Source of the DNA: Vicia villosa
Lineage: Eukaryota > Streptophyta > Magnoliopsida > Fabales > Fabaceae
Length of the DNA: 64,000 nt
Direction: 5' to 3'
Assembly: GCF_029867415.1 (NCBI RefSeq)
Contig: NW_026705222.1
Span: forward strand, 744,001-808,000
The notes under the pieces are model-generated. The model saw only the letters and a list, made by a program, of their open reading frames with translations. It made no database searches and was not told the origin of the DNA. Position numbers and translations under genes: made by a program. This document shows, piece by piece, positions 1 to 12,589 of the stretch; within the stretch, counting starts at the first letter, position 1; each line of letters begins with the position of its first letter.

Positions 1-41
1 TTGAATCTAATTTATTCTTTTTTTTTTTATATTATTTTTAG
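1..41 (+). repeat. Left copy of a ~40 bp imperfect direct repeat
   Basis: This T-rich stretch closely matches 1955-1992, which lies just upstream of the katanin gene; the two differ by a few substitutions and the length of a T run. It ends exactly where recognisable copia gag sequence begins. It may be part of a duplicated promoter or 5' UTR, or a long duplication flanking the copia fragment; the window edge prevents a decision. Confidence 0.6.
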
Positions 42-936
42 CACTCAACTTTACCTTTATCCATTGGTTTTCCGCCTCTCATGTTGCCTCGATCATCATA
101 TCTATTTGAGTTGTTGCTTTCATCTTTTTGTCCCATCGAAACCTTCAAATTTTGTGAATCACCTCCACCCAAATTCTGAAAATTTTGCTTCTCTTCGAAG
201 CTCATTTTCCTTTCGATCCTTTACTCTTCTCGTTGAAAGGAGCTTGCAAAGCTATCTCCGCTTTTGCCTTATCGTTTCCTCTCTCGTCCATTATTTGTTC
301 ATGCGCCTCGCGTGAACTTTGAAGTTCATCCTTGCTCAACGTCACAAGATCCTTCGATTATTCGATAACCACTACAATATTGTTGAATCTTGAAGTTAAA
401 GAATGCAATATCTTCGACACAACATTCTTCTTTAGAATGGTTTCTCCACATGTCTTAATTTGATTCACCAAACGTGTGATACACGTCACATAATCGTTGA
501 TCGTTTCCTTCTCTTCCATTTGCGTTAACTCGAATGGCCTTTTGTGAGTTTGTAACCTCACCACCTTAGCCTTAGCAGCCCTAACATAAGCTTTCTCCAA
601 AATCTCCCAAGCTTGCTTTGCCGACTCACAATCACTGACCTTTTCGAAGTTATCGCTATCAACATAAGAATGAATCAAGAAGAGTGTCTTGTAGCCTTTC
701 TTCTTCAGTTCCTTGAATGTAGCTTGATGTGCAACTGTAGCCTCAACCCCAAGTGGTGTAACTCAATTGTTGATGATCTCGAGAACTTCTTGATACCCAA
801 ACAAAACTTTCATTTGTTTGGACCACTTGTCATAATTCTTCGAATCAAGAATCAGTAGGTTGGTGGGAATTCGATAGTTGGAAACGATACTCATTGTTGC
901 AGCGGAGTTGGATCACAACCAGACTCTGATACCAAA
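42..936 (-). pseudogene. Ty1/copia gag fragment (UBN2 type), broken
   Basis: Read on the minus strand, an open stretch starts near 888 and runs leftward through the gag (UBN2/DUF4219) region of a plant copia element. The best open segment is 358-678, with the typical AWEIL and YVTCITRLVNQ-like helices, and a charged tail follows down to about 42. There is an in-frame stop near 770, another at about 358 and one near 205, so no complete gag can be made. The C-terminal zinc knuckle and all of pol are missing, because the element stops abruptly at the T-rich repeat at 1-41. The primer site and LTR to its right fix the orientation. It would have packaged element RNA in the cytoplasm; here it is a fossil. 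Confidence 0.8.
924..934 (-). other. Copia primer-binding site (initiator tRNA-Met type)
   Basis: The minus strand reads TGGTATCAGAG, the classic match to the 3' end of plant initiator tRNA-Met used by Ty1/copia elements. It lies two bases inside the LTR edge at 937 and upstream of the gag start, as expected for the 5' end of a minus-strand copia element. Confidence 0.8.
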
Positions 937-1260
937 TGTTGGAGCATACAACATCGATTAAGGTAAATTAATGGAGAATTAGGTTAATTTTGGAGAAGAT
1001 GAAGTTTTGAGAATTGAGAGAGAATAAAAGTTAGAGAGTAATTGAGGGCGAGAATAGAAATTGACATTAACAACAATAGAGAGCATTAAACCCCTTATAT
1101 ATACAAGTTATAAATGATTGGAGAAGCTAAAACACAATTAAAAGCAAAACAGAGCAAACTGAATGTTACAGTGGTAACCGGTTACACCCCAACCGAAATC
1201 ACTTATGCCGCCTCTGTCTAATAGGATAACCGGTTATCCCATATACGGTAAGCGGTTACA
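937..1260 (-). mobile_element. Copia LTR (5' LTR of the minus-strand fragment), outer end uncertain
   Basis: The inner edge is the TG at 937 next to the primer site. On the minus strand a TATA-like CTTGTATATATAAGG sits near 1095-1110, fitting an LTR promoter. Short repeats of an AACCGGTTA-like motif occur between 1170 and 1260. The outer end near 1260 is a guess from a terminal TACA; no target duplication could be found. Confidence 0.5.
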
Positions 1261-1954
1261 CCAACTGAAATGTCAAAAACTGATTTTCATCAAGTATGTG
1301 ATGTGTTTAAAGATATATTGTCCAAAAGGAATGTCCCCAAAATAAATAAAAAAAACTATCGTGTTAACATTCTAATTATCCCAACCAATTGAAATTTATG
1401 AAATTTTTGTAAAATCACTTGAGTATCAGATAGATACCTTAATCAATTAGGATTTCTAAAAAGAAAATCTAATAAACACAACTTTTACTAACAAAATAAT
1501 CACAATTCACTAAAAATCATGATCTATGTCACTTGATCCTCTTGTAAAAAAAGTACTAGTTTACCTAAATTAAATCAACACTTTAAAAAAACAATCTTAA
1601 ATATGATTTAAAAATTATCTTAAATTTATTTTCTGAGTTATTCTTTTCTTAACGTTAGTTTGTGACATCACTTCCAAAGTTTAAAAGAGACATTTATTAC
1701 AACTATGTTTGGTACCACCTTATTCACACTTCAGGTTTCAAATTCTTTTTTACAAATTTAGTAACTCTAAATATAATTAATCAAAAAAAAAAAAAACACA
1801 CACACAGAGAAAAAAAGGTAGTATATTTATTTATTATTAATTATAACAAAGAAAATAAAAGAATAAAATAATTATCATTGGAAAAATAAAAAGGAAAGAG
1901 AAATAAATCTATTCTTTTTCTGAGTTCATTCATCATAGTTGTTTGTTCCAAGAG
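1261..1954. other. AT-rich intergenic DNA, no gene seen
   Basis: AT-rich sequence with homopolymer runs and no coding pattern on either strand. Short open frames here are composition artefacts. It separates the copia LTR from the katanin promoter. Confidence 0.6.
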
Positions 1955-1992
1955 TTGAATCTGATTTATTCTCCTTTTTATATTATTTTCAG
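1955..1992 (+). repeat. Right copy of the ~40 bp direct repeat, near the katanin 5' UTR
   Basis: This stretch reads TTGAATCTGATTTATTCT at its start and ends in TATTATTTTCAG. It matches 1-41 apart from a few substitutions and a shorter T run. Confidence 0.6.
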
Positions 1993-2230
1993 ACCATTTC
2001 CCTCTTTTACACAAACAACCCAATTCTTAACTTCTGCAAAAGTTTCCATTTTTCATTCTTCATCTACCTAATAATCTGCTTCTGAATCGCGCGTTTAGAA
2101 TAAGCAGAAGCTGAAGCTGAAGCAGCAAGAGTCGTTTTTGAAGTCGACCCAAGTCATCAATTGGTCCTCTTTTTCAGAAAGTTGTTTCCTTTCACCTCAA
2201 GAAGGTTGTTTCAGAGGTGCCCATCAGAAA
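1993..2230 (+). promoter_or_regulatory. Probable 5' UTR and proximal promoter of the katanin gene
   Basis: This is the stretch immediately before the katanin start codon. Its base composition is more balanced than that of the DNA to its left, with a GAAGCTGAAGC run near 2105-2125 as is common in plant leaders. No TATA box or transcription start can be assigned with confidence. It is called regulatory only from position. Confidence 0.4.
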
Positions 2231-5200
2231 ATGGCAAAACGTGGTTACAAAATTCGTATCCTTTATTTTTTGATTAAATAAAGGTGTTATAGTTGTAGAA
2301 ATTGCTTATCTGGAACTTGTTCAACTTTTATTTTTTTGCAAAAAGTTAAAAAATTTAGGTGGTTCTGATGAAATCTAGGTTAGGTGTTTCTTAATTAGTT
2401 GATTTGTTTTGGACTTTTTGGTTTTCTGATTTTAGAAGTTGCTATGAAAAGTTTATTATAGTTGAAAATCATGAATTTTGTGTATGAAAGTGTAGATTTT
2501 GTTGGTAAGTGATTTTCAATTAGTTGAAGGTCTTGAATCTTTGATTTTTATGTTTACTTGATTTTGTAAGTTGTTGAGTGAATTTGTTGATAATGTGATT
2601 GATTTCCTGAGCCAGTCGACTTTAGAGGAGTTTGTGGCTCATTCAAGCAATGTGAATTGTTTAACGATCGGAAAGAAGGGGTGTCGTCTATTCGTAACGG
2701 GAGGGGATGATCACAAGGTCAATCTATGGACTATTGGCAAACCAACTTCTGTATCGGTTAGTGTTATTGCTGCCTTTGTTTTTCGAGCGTTTTGAGCGTG
2801 TGGCGTAACAATGCTGACTTGTTGAGTTATTGTAATCATACGCAGAGCTTGTCTGGTCATACTAGTCCGGTTGAATCCGTTGCATTTGATTCGGGAGAAG
2901 TTTTAGTTCTGGCTGGATCGTCATCGGGTGTGATAAGGCTTTGGGATTTGGAAGAATCGAAGAGTAAGCTAAATCTTTAATCAGTCCATGACTTCATGAT
3001 GATCTATCTACATTGCATGCATAACCTTGTAGGAGAATCCATAAGCACCATTTTAAGTTTTAAGTTTCGAAATTTGTTAACATGATTTAATATTCTTGTC
3101 ACTGTTCTTGAAGTATAGTGGTTCGCACTGTTGCTGGGCATAGATCCAATTGTACATCGGTTGAGTTTCATCCGTTCGGTGAGTTTTTTGCGTCTGGATC
3201 CACGGACACTAATCTAAAGATTTGGGATAATCGGAAAAAAGGATGTATTCATACATACAAGGGTCATAGCCAAGGCATTAATACTATCAAATTCACTCCG
3301 GATGGCCGTTGGGTAGTTTCCGGTGGATTCGATAATGTTGTGAAGGTAAAACGATTCATACATTTCGAGATTCGTTGTAGCACACATTGCAATGGATTTT
3401 ATTTTCTACAATTTTTGTATATCTATAAACCCTATGTCGACGTTATCACCAATTTACAGGTGTGGGATCTAACTGCTGGAAAGCTCTTGCACGACTTCAA
3501 TTTCCATGACGGACACATTACGTCCTTAGATTTCCATCCGCTCGAGTTTCTTCTGGCTACAGGTGATTTAGTGACTTTCTAATAAGTTAGAGAAATTCAA
3601 GTCATTAAGTAGTGTTAAAACTTAGATATTGAAAGATTTTCTAAATCTAGTTAGACAATAATAGGAAATATAAATTCAAACAACAAAAATAAATGTTAAA
3701 TCAAATTAATGAAATTTAAAATTTCTGAGGTTTAGAGGTTGAATATATATCATGAATATCTAACCGCAGCATTTATGAATGTGAAACCCATCTATAACTA
3801 ATTCTGTGCTTTATTTCCCTAATTTATTAGCAAATCCTCAACTATATCTTGCCTTGAAATCGCTATTTATGTGTGATTTATATTTATAGAAAAATCAAGA
3901 GCGTGAGGATAAACGTGATTGAAATCGCGTAAAAATTTGACAGTCTCAATGTGTTACTTTTGTAATATATGTGCTTTCTCTATCTCCAAAAATTCTACAA
4001 ACATAATTTGTATAGATGTATAACTATTAAGTTATTGGAAAAAAAACTATGAAGTTATTGAAGTTCACATACTGTTTTACAGGTTCGGCAGATAAAACAG
4101 TGAAATTCTGGGATTTAGAAACCTTCGAACTCATTGGATCTGTGAGACGTGAGGTATTTTTGTATCCGGCTGAATCTTTCTTCTTATGCATGAAGGAAAC
4201 TTATCTGACGTACGTATTATTACTTTTTTTAGGACACGGGAGTACGCTCGATAGCTTTTCATCCTGATGGAAGGACACTGTTTAGCGGACATGAAGATGG
4301 TTTGAGGGTAAAAATTTGTTGCGAAATTTCGATTATATTTATACTAAAGATAAAGATGTCATTTTGCAAAGCTTGTATATTGCAGGTGTTTTCATGGGAA
4401 CCAGTTATTTGTCATGATACCGTTGATATGGGATGGACAACACTTGACGATATCTGCATTCACGACGGCAAACTTTTGGGGTGTTCACACTACCGAAACT
4501 CGGTTGGAGTTTGGGTAGCAGATATATCGGTAAGACCCACTATCATTTAGATCAGTTCTCGCTTTTAGTTTTTAACTTAAAACACAACCTTTCTGCCATT
4601 CTTTCTTCTTTATTAGCCCATATTCTGAGTGGTAGTTTCCGTGTCAGCTTATTGAGCCGTATCGAGATGACTTGGATCTCAAGAAAGATGAGGGCACAAA
4701 GCATCAACATATTCTTAAGGGAAGTAAACTTGAAAAAGTAGAGGTTGATATACGACCAACTTCTGGTTTTCGCAGCATGTCTCCTGATGAGTCGAAAGAG
4801 ATAAAGAATATATATATCGACTGTAAGCCACTAATTTGTCTTTCCTCAGTTTCTCTTTCAAATTTGAAGTTCCGTGTTAATTAGTTACGGTGAATCTAAT
4901 AAAATGCTATTTTTCTTTCATGTATAAAGCTTCTGGTGGGAAGCCCGTAGCTTTACCGAAATCAGCATCTTTTAATTCTCTAAAAGTAGATCTCACTGAG
5001 GAGTCCAAGGAAATGTATGACTTGGAAACAGCGAAGCAGAATCCTGCGACAAAAGTTCATTTAAAATCAAATGAACAAGCGACTATAAAAACTCTCATTA
5101 TGCAAAACATTGTGCCGCACGACATTCCTGATGCTAAGGACTCGACGAAACCTGTAAAAGAAACCATCACTTTTTCAAAGACAAAGCCCGGGATGTTACT

Positions 5201-8165
5201 TAAACCAGCTCATGCCCGGAGAGCTTCCACGGGCAGATTTGATGTCGATAAGTTTCAAGATGTGAACTCTGAAACTTTTTGTGATACCACGGGTAAATTA
5301 GACAGTGCGAAAATTCCTAAGTTTCCAAGTGGTATTGGATCTCAGAATGAAGTCAAAGAATCTTGTGAAGATAAACATCCTATCAAGAATGTCACAGACA
5401 AGTCCGAGAAAACTGTATCTCCGTACAATTTTTTTAACCTGACAAAACGTAAGTTTTCCGCGTTAAACTACTTGGCAAATTCAAAACGCAAGTCATCACA
5501 GAATAAGTTCATTCAATCAGTGATGTTATGCATACTTTATGATTAAAAGTTGCGTCTTTTGAGTTTACATGTGATTTTCGGATTTGTTTCAGGTGTTGAG
5601 TCTTCTACGTGCAACGAAGAAATTACTCCAGTTAAATACGTCAATGGAGGTTTGTGATTTTTAATATATGTATCTTAGAAATGTTTAGAGCCACTTATAA
5701 GTGAAAATTTTAATATTCGATTATTGCAGTTGCTGTTGTAAGAGGAAGGACTCGTTCTCTGGTTGAGAGATTCGAAAGAAGAGAAAGTGTTCAAGTCAAC
5801 GAGGATCAAATTAATCCACCTCTCCCTACAATAAGCGAAGCAGGGAGAAGTATTCATAATGAAAATCGAACTGATTCATACCCTACAACGGTGTTTGAGA
5901 GGAAAGAAGTAATTCCCAGCAACGAAGATCAAACTAGTGCAACCTCCATGGTATGCGAGAAAAAAGAAATAATTCCCCGCGGTGAAGATCAAACTAATGA
6001 ACTCCCCTCCGCAGTATTTGAGAGGAAAGAGAAAATTCCCCGCGATGAAGTTCAAACTAATGCGTACCCCGCGACAGTATTTGAGAGGAAAGAAAAAATT
6101 CCCCGCGATGAAGGCCGAATAAATGAATCCCCCTCCTCGGTATTTGAGAGGAAAGAAAAAATTCCCCGCGATGAAGTTCAAACTAATGCACCCCCCTCGG
6201 TATTTGAGAGGAAAGAGAAAATTCCCCGCAATGAAGTTGAAACTAATGCACCCCCCTCTACGGTATTTGAGAGGAAAGAAAAAATTCCACGTGATGAAGT
6301 TCAAACTAATGCCTCTCCCTCTGCGGTATTTGAGAGGAAAGAAAGAATTCCTCGCAGTGAAGTTCAAACTGATGCATCCTCCACTACGGTATTTGAGAGG
6401 AAAGAAAGACTTCCCCGCAGCGAAGTTCAAACTACAGTATTTGAGAGGAAAGAGAGAATTCCCCGCAGTGAAGTTCAAACTAATGCATCCCCCTCTAAGT
6501 TACTTGAGAGGAAAGAAAGAGTTCCTCGCAGTGAAGCTCAAACTGATGCATCTTACTCTACAGTATTTGAAAGGAAAGAGAGAATTCCCCGTAGTGAAGT
6601 TCAAACAAACGTATCCACCTCTACGGTATTTGAGAGGAAAGAGAGACTTCCCCGTAGTGAAATTCAAACTAATACACCCCCATCCACAGTATTTGAGAGG
6701 AAAAGAATTCCCCGCAATGAAGTTCAAACTAAGGCACCCCACTCCACGGTATTTCTGAGGAAAGAAAGAGTTCTGAACAATGAAGTTCAAACTAACGCAT
6801 CTCCTGCTACTGTATCTGCTGAGAGGAAAGAAAGAATTCTCCGCAATGAAGATAGAAACAATATTCCCTCCCTTCCTAACACAACATCAAACATCGATGA
6901 ATCCTCTTGTCCGGACATACTGGTAAATTCTTACAAAAGCTTTCATTGTAGCTTGTACGTTTTAGTTAAATGAAATGTCGATTTGAGAGAATCTCTCACT
7001 TTCACAAATTATTGCTTTGGGGTACTTAAAACTAACTCTTGTTTATTCTGTTGTACAAATTTTTTCAGAAAGTTGAACCTCAAGTTTCTCTCAGGGATTC
7101 AAACTCTTCAAATGAAATGGCAATAATTGAAGGGCTGATGGAAACTCATGATGCAACATTAAGTAATCTCCGTTCACGCTTGACAAAATTACAGGTAATT
7201 TTAGTTAGTCATTAATATTAATAGTACTTTTTTGTTTGTAAAGAAAAAAATGACAGAAATTGAAAACATTCTGTAATTAAACATGGTTTACCGGTTAATA
7301 ATTGTAATATGCATTTGTAGGTGGTGCGTCATTTTTGGGAACGCAATGATATCAAAGGTGCTATCAATGCATTGAGAAAGCTACCAGATCAATCTGTGAG
7401 TAATTTTTCAAGTCGATGCGTACCACTTGTTGGATTTGATTTCTACTTTCTGATTAGAAGTTATAATGGCTTTCATATTGAATATATAGTATTGAAAATA
7501 TTTTCATCTTGATGCAGGTTCAAGCCGATGTTATTAGTATCCTAGTGGAAAAGATGGAGATTCTTACATTAGATTTACTTTCTTCCTTACTTCCTGTGCT
7601 CACAGGCTTGCTCGATAGCAAGACAGAAAGGTAATTTTTCATGTCGGGAGTTAATGCGGGAACTGTTTTTACGTCAACACGTGTCCTCAAAATATATCGA
7701 CTTGTGTTTGGGAGTCATTAACACTATTCTTACTTTGCAGACATGTAAAGGTGTCGTTAGATATGTTGTTAAAGTTTGTGGCAGTTTTTGGTTCAACAAT
7801 AAAGGCAACAATTTCAGCACCTCCCTCTGTCGGGGTTGATCTGCATCGAGAGCAAAGGTGTGTCTCGTTTTCACTTAACTTTCCTCTCTCTGTCGTATTT
7901 AGTTTACATGTCGGCAAGTCTAACTCGTATGAAATCTTGATGACAGGAGGGAATGCTGCAATGAGTGCTTTATGGAACTGCAAAAAATCCAAACAACTCT
8001 TCCAATGCTCATTCGGTAAAAAAAATCTCGTCGTCTTTGGTGTTGCCAAGTGATATGTATTTACAATCTCTTGGTATAATGTGCCGATGATTATTTTGAT
8101 GCAGGAAGGGTGGTTTATTGGCCAAATCTTCGATGGAGCTAAATCTCGTTCTTCAAAGAACATAA
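2231..8165 (+). CDS. KTN80: Katanin p80 WD40-containing subunit B1 homologue, 18 exons
   Basis: Regulatory subunit of the microtubule-severing katanin complex; the family directs the p60 AAA ATPase to microtubule branch and crossover points in the cell cortex. Exons read from GT-AG junctions: 2231-2255, 2626-2756, 2846-2963, 3119-3345, 3460-3562, 4083-4153, 4233-4307, 4386-4529, 4648-4822, 4930-5448, 5593-5649, 5730-6922, 7069-7194, 7321-7395, 7518-7630, 7741-7857, 7947-8015, 8105-8165. They total 3399 nt, an exact multiple of three, giving 1132 residues. The start follows the family N-terminus MAKRGYK. Residues ~10-298 form WD40 blades ([33 protein letters not shown]). A linker follows, then 16 tandem ~21-residue units (~603-930, exon 12). 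The last ~187 residues are the con80 p60-binding region ending in NLVLQRT. The repeats make it clearly longer than the usual plant protein. Every junction is canonical and I see no internal stop, so it is probably functional. Confidence 0.95.
5891..6874 (+). repeat. 63-bp coding tandem repeat in katanin exon 12 (16 units)
   Basis: Sixteen consecutive units encode variants of VFERKE-[KR]-IPR-x-EVQTNAxPST. Most are 21 residues; three are 20 and one is 16, so every length change is a multiple of three bases. The units resemble the sequence just upstream around 5770-5820 (FERRE...NEDQ), which lies in the conserved part of the linker. The repeat is highly charged and probably unstructured. It also keeps other frames and the opposite strand open, producing several spurious long ORFs. 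Confidence 0.95.
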
Positions 8166-8739
8166 CAGAAGATGTTTAAGAACAACCTTGTTCAATTTGT
8201 GAAGGTGCGCACAACTTGGCTCGGTGCTGCTTAATGTGAAACGTTCGTGTCAGATTGTTGTCATCGCAGCGTATAACCTGCAATTTTGTCGGCTTTGTTG
8301 ATGGGAGAGCATTGTATCGAATGAGACATTGATGAGAGAGTTGAGTGTGTTGTTTTGAACCTGTCTTGAAGGTGAAAGCAACATTTGTTAGAGATCTCTG
8401 TCTTCAACAATTCTGAAGGCTTTTTGGTCCTAACTTCAATTCTCAATGATCTTGGCTATTGCTATTTGTTTGTATGTAATTCTTGTTTTTCTTCAAGTGG
8501 AGATTTGGATTTCAACAAATGTAATATAGATGTATGTAGTAGGTTGGTTATTTCAATGTATATCTCATATTTGCTTCAATGAAATGGATTTTCTCTAGAG
8601 GTGCTATGATTATTTTGTAACACCTGTGGTTGTTTATTAAAATCAACACATATTAAGAAAATATTGAATACATAATTTTATCTGTATATTTTATAGTATG
8701 AATGAAATATGAATCAATTGTAGAACAAGTGCCACTCTA
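8166..8739 (+). other. Katanin 3' UTR and flanking intergenic DNA
   Basis: The stretch after the stop codon to roughly 8600 is T-rich, as in plant 3' UTRs, and probably ends near 8590. The remainder up to the copia remnant is AT-rich. No separate gene or clear polyadenylation signal could be fixed. Confidence 0.5.
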
Positions 8740-11700
8740 ATGGTGACTTTTAGCTCCTTCAGCACTGATTCAAGCCAAATTGTTTGGCATGTTGCATAGG
8801 ATCCTCCTATGTATTCAGCTTGATAAGAAGATAATGCAACAAATGATTGTTTCCTTGAACACTATGAGATTGGTTCACCAAATACTTTGAAGAAGTAGTC
8901 AGTTGTACTCCTTCTATCAGACTTGTCCCTAAATCAATCTGTGTCTGAATAGTATGTAATCAGTGCATCATCATCCCCCATGTTGTTAGGAAACAAGATA
9001 CCATGATTTACTGTTCCTACTAAGGTACATTAGGATTCTTCTTGATGCTTTCATGTGAAATACCTTTGGATCATCTATGTAACTAAACCAAATGCAAAAC
9101 CCAAGTCAGGTTTACTGTTTGATAGGTATCTCAAGGAGCCTACTATTTGCTTGAATAGAGTTGCATTTAATTTATCTTCATTTTCATTCTTTTAAGTTTC
9201 AAGTTTGCTTTAATGAGAGAAGACGCAGAGCTAGATTCAAGCATGTTGAATCTCCTGAGAACTTCTCTAACATATTTCCTTTGATGCAATATCATACCTT
9301 TTCTAGTTTTTAGAAATTTCATGCCTAAGAAGTATGATAGGTCTCATAAATCTGACATCTCAAATTCTTTCATTATTAGCGGCTTGAACACCTTCAAATT
9401 GTTGTTTTTATTTTCTGTGACCAATAAATCATCATATAGGCATATGAGTGTTATGTATCTCCCTTTGACTGCACAACTCACACACCATATTCAAACCTGC
9501 ATTTGATGAAGCCCAATTCCATCAAGTAGGAATCAATTTTCTTATTCCAAGCCTTTGGTGCCTGTTTAAGCCCATAGAGAGATTTATGCAGTCTGTACAC
9601 CATCATTTCCTTCCCCTTCTTTAAAAAAACTTATGGTTGTGTGACATAAACCTCTTCTCTCTTTTATTGTTTTCACGTGCAAAATCTCTACACCGTGTAA
9701 CTTTCATCATATCCTTACAAACATCACCAACCCAATGATCCATTGAGAGAAGTAGATTTCACATCAAGATGGTACGTCAACCAGGTTCTTTTGCAGGTCA
9801 AGGAAACTACTAACGTGATTGTTTCCAATATTGCAACTGGAGCATATACTTCTGAGTAGTCAAAACCTGCTCTTTGCAGAAATCCTCTTGCTACTAGCCT
9901 GACCTTATGCTTAGCAATTGAACTATCAAGGTTGTGCTTTAGCTTATATACCCACTTTACCTCAATTTCTTTGGTATTGGATGGCCATTTGAAAATTTTC
10001 CATGTATGATTCCTTTTTATATATGCCAATTCTTCGATCATTTCATTTTTCCATGCTTCACTCTTCAAGGCTTCATCATGATTGATAAGTTCTGGATCAT
10101 CTAGCAATGCAAAGTGAATAAGATATCCGTCTTATGTGAATTCTTTATCAACAATTATTTCACAGTCTTGTAATCTTGTTGGAGGCGTCCTTGTCCTTTG
10201 AGGCCTTTGATTCACCCTTTGATTCATCTCAAGAACATCTTTATGTCACCTAGTGAAGCACCATCTGAGTCTACTCCTTCTTGTTCTTCTTCTTATAGGC
10301 ATGAGTTTAATAAATGTTTTCTACCTATGATATTTGATGTCCAATTCCATTCCTCATTTTCATCAACTATGATGTCTCTACTAGTTATAATCATCTCCCT
10401 AATTGGATTGAACAACCTATAAGCCATAGTCTTATGATAACAAACAAAAATCATAGTTTCACTTTTGTTATCCAACTTCCTCCTTCTAGCATCTTGCACA
10501 TGTTTGTAACAAACTAAGCCAAAAACTTTGAGATGGTTCATTTATGGTTTCTTTCCACTTCATACTTCTTCTAGAACCTTGTTCTTCAATCTCCTTATTA
10601 CACATTTGTTCAACACATATGTAACAGTTGTCTCTGCTTCTCTCCACAAGAGTTTGACACGCTCTTTTGCTTCAAACATACACCTAGCCATATCAATGAT
10701 GCTTCTATTCCTCCTCTCAGCTTTAACATTGTGTTGAGGGGTATATGGATTTTTTACTTCATGACCAATTCCCTGTCGTGCACAAAATTATTCTAATGTC
10801 TTGGAAGTATACTTCCTCCACCACATGTTATGAGTACTTTGATCTTCTTCTCACTTTGATTTTCAACAATCAACTTAAATATTTTAAAAACAAAGTAGGA
10901 CTTCATCTTTGTTGATCAGATATACCCAAAGCTTCTTGCTATCCTCATCCACAAAAGAAACAAAGTATTTGTTTCCACCAATGGCGTAATCCTCAAAAGA
11001 GCCACAAACATTTGAATAAATTGCCTTAAGGGTGCTTATTGACCTCATATGCAAATAGGACTTGGAATCATTCATGGATTGCTTTACCATCAAGCAACCT
11101 TAACTCATTTTATCAAGCATTGAAAGTCTTGGAATACTAAGCACCATTTCTTGTGACACTAATTGATTGAGGGATATGAAATTTAAGTGACCAAACATCA
11201 GATGCCACAACCAACTTTGTTTGTTTTCCATTATAACCTATAAGCATTGAATTTATGTAGAGCTTATCAGAGTCGTGAAGGTCCTATTTTTTGACTAAGG
11301 AGGCCTCAAGACTAGCGTGTTGGTTGGATAAAAAAGTTTAAGGGCCTCATTCTTCATTGTTATTAAGAATCCTTTCTCAATAAGTTGACCAACACTCAAC
11401 AAGTTACACTTCATGCCTGGTACATATAACACATCTTCATTTATTGTTGACTTACCATTGCTTCTTATAATCACCATGTTACTTGCTTATTATGCCTATA
11501 ATAATCTACTATCAGCAAATATACTCTTGCTTCTTTTTTAATCATCAAACTTGGTCAACCATGGCCCATGGCTAGTCATGCGATTTGAGTGGCCTGTCTC
11601 CAAAAATCAAATCTTTGAGTATGCACCTTCATTTTAAACTGCATCCATAAACACCATAGTTTTAGAAACATCTGAATTATCATTTGTTGTCTTTGTTTCA

Positions 11701-12575
11701 TCTGCTTCTTTATCTTTAGAGACTCATTTTCCTTTGCTATATCGATAATCCTTAGCCATGTGGCCCCATTTCTCATAATTGAAGCATTGCATTGTTTTCT
11801 TATCAACCTTTTATTTATGATGAGAAGTCCTTTCTCTTTTAGAAGATTCAGAGTTGTCAACATTTTTATGCTTTTGAGAATGAGGCCACGAGCCACTCTT
11901 GGAATTATTTTTATCGAACCTCCATTTGAACCTACCATTTCCGCAATGCCTTTACTAGGTCAGAGCCTACAGACCCTGAATGGCTTCTTGAACTCCTATG
12001 CTTTCAACAATACATATCTCATGTGCTTCCAATGAGCCTATTAGATCCTCCAACTTCATTGTTAACAAGGCACTATATTCTTGAATGGCCACGGTAACAA
12101 TAAAAATGAGACATCACGATTTTTATCACCTTCTCAATGATCATCTTATTCGTCATGGTTTCACCACAGCCTTCAAATGAACAAGGTTTTGTACCTTGGA
12201 CACATATGACACAACCTTCTCCATTTCTCCCATTTGCAGTAATTCATACTGCCTGCACAATGACTGTAGCTTCACGCTTTTGACCTTCTCACATCCTTCT
12301 TAGTACTTGACAAGAATATCCCACGACTCTTTTCCAAACTTATCATAAGATATTCGATCGAAGTTTGCGCCATCAACTGTAGATTGGATGCAATCGACGC
12401 CTTACAATCTTTCTTCTTAGAATCCTTGTGAACATTGCATTGAGCTTTATTTGCATTCAATGCAAGCTCCGAGACGCCATTAGTAACTACCTCAAGAGTT
12501 TCTTGAAATCCAAATAGAGACTTCATTTGCTTGCTCTAACGGTCCCAGTTCTTGACATCAATAATTATACACAAT
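8740..12575 (-). mobile_element. Degenerate Ty1/copia internal region (gag to RNase H)
   Basis: On the minus strand the modules follow in copia order. The gag N-terminus is at about 12530-12272 (KSLFGFQETLE), the knuckle/linker region at 11938-11576, the gag-pre-integrase region at 11477-11295 (DVLYVPGMKCNLLSVGQL), and integrase core pieces at 11093-10884. The integrase C-terminal region is at 10541-10293 (LKVFGLVCYKHV), and the RVT_2 reverse transcriptase at 10107-9724 (KWVYKLKHN, ARGFLQRAGFDY, YAPVA). Frame-shifted RT and RNase H traces run to about 8740. Integration order rather than gypsy order makes this copia. Frames are broken every few hundred bases. Neither LTR is visible: the right end abuts a LINE fragment near 12590 and the left end fades out beyond the katanin 3' UTR. 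Confidence 0.85.
9724..10107 (-). pseudogene. Copia reverse transcriptase fragment
   Basis: A 127-residue open piece of the RVT_2 domain. It has the typical start of the domain (EAWKNEMIEELAYI, a K/R-rich core, WVYKLKHN) and ends shortly after HLDVKSTSLNG. The catalytic YVDD region is further left in another frame and is degenerate. It belongs to the broken copia element at 8740-12575 and cannot be active. Confidence 0.85.
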
Positions 12576-12589
12576 AATGATTCCCACCA

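Noticed and set aside
5876..6790. Long ORFs on the minus strand (5876-6478, 6500-6790) and in a second plus frame (6123-6758)
   Set aside because: They are shadows of the 63-bp coding repeat of katanin exon 12, which is free of stops in several frames.
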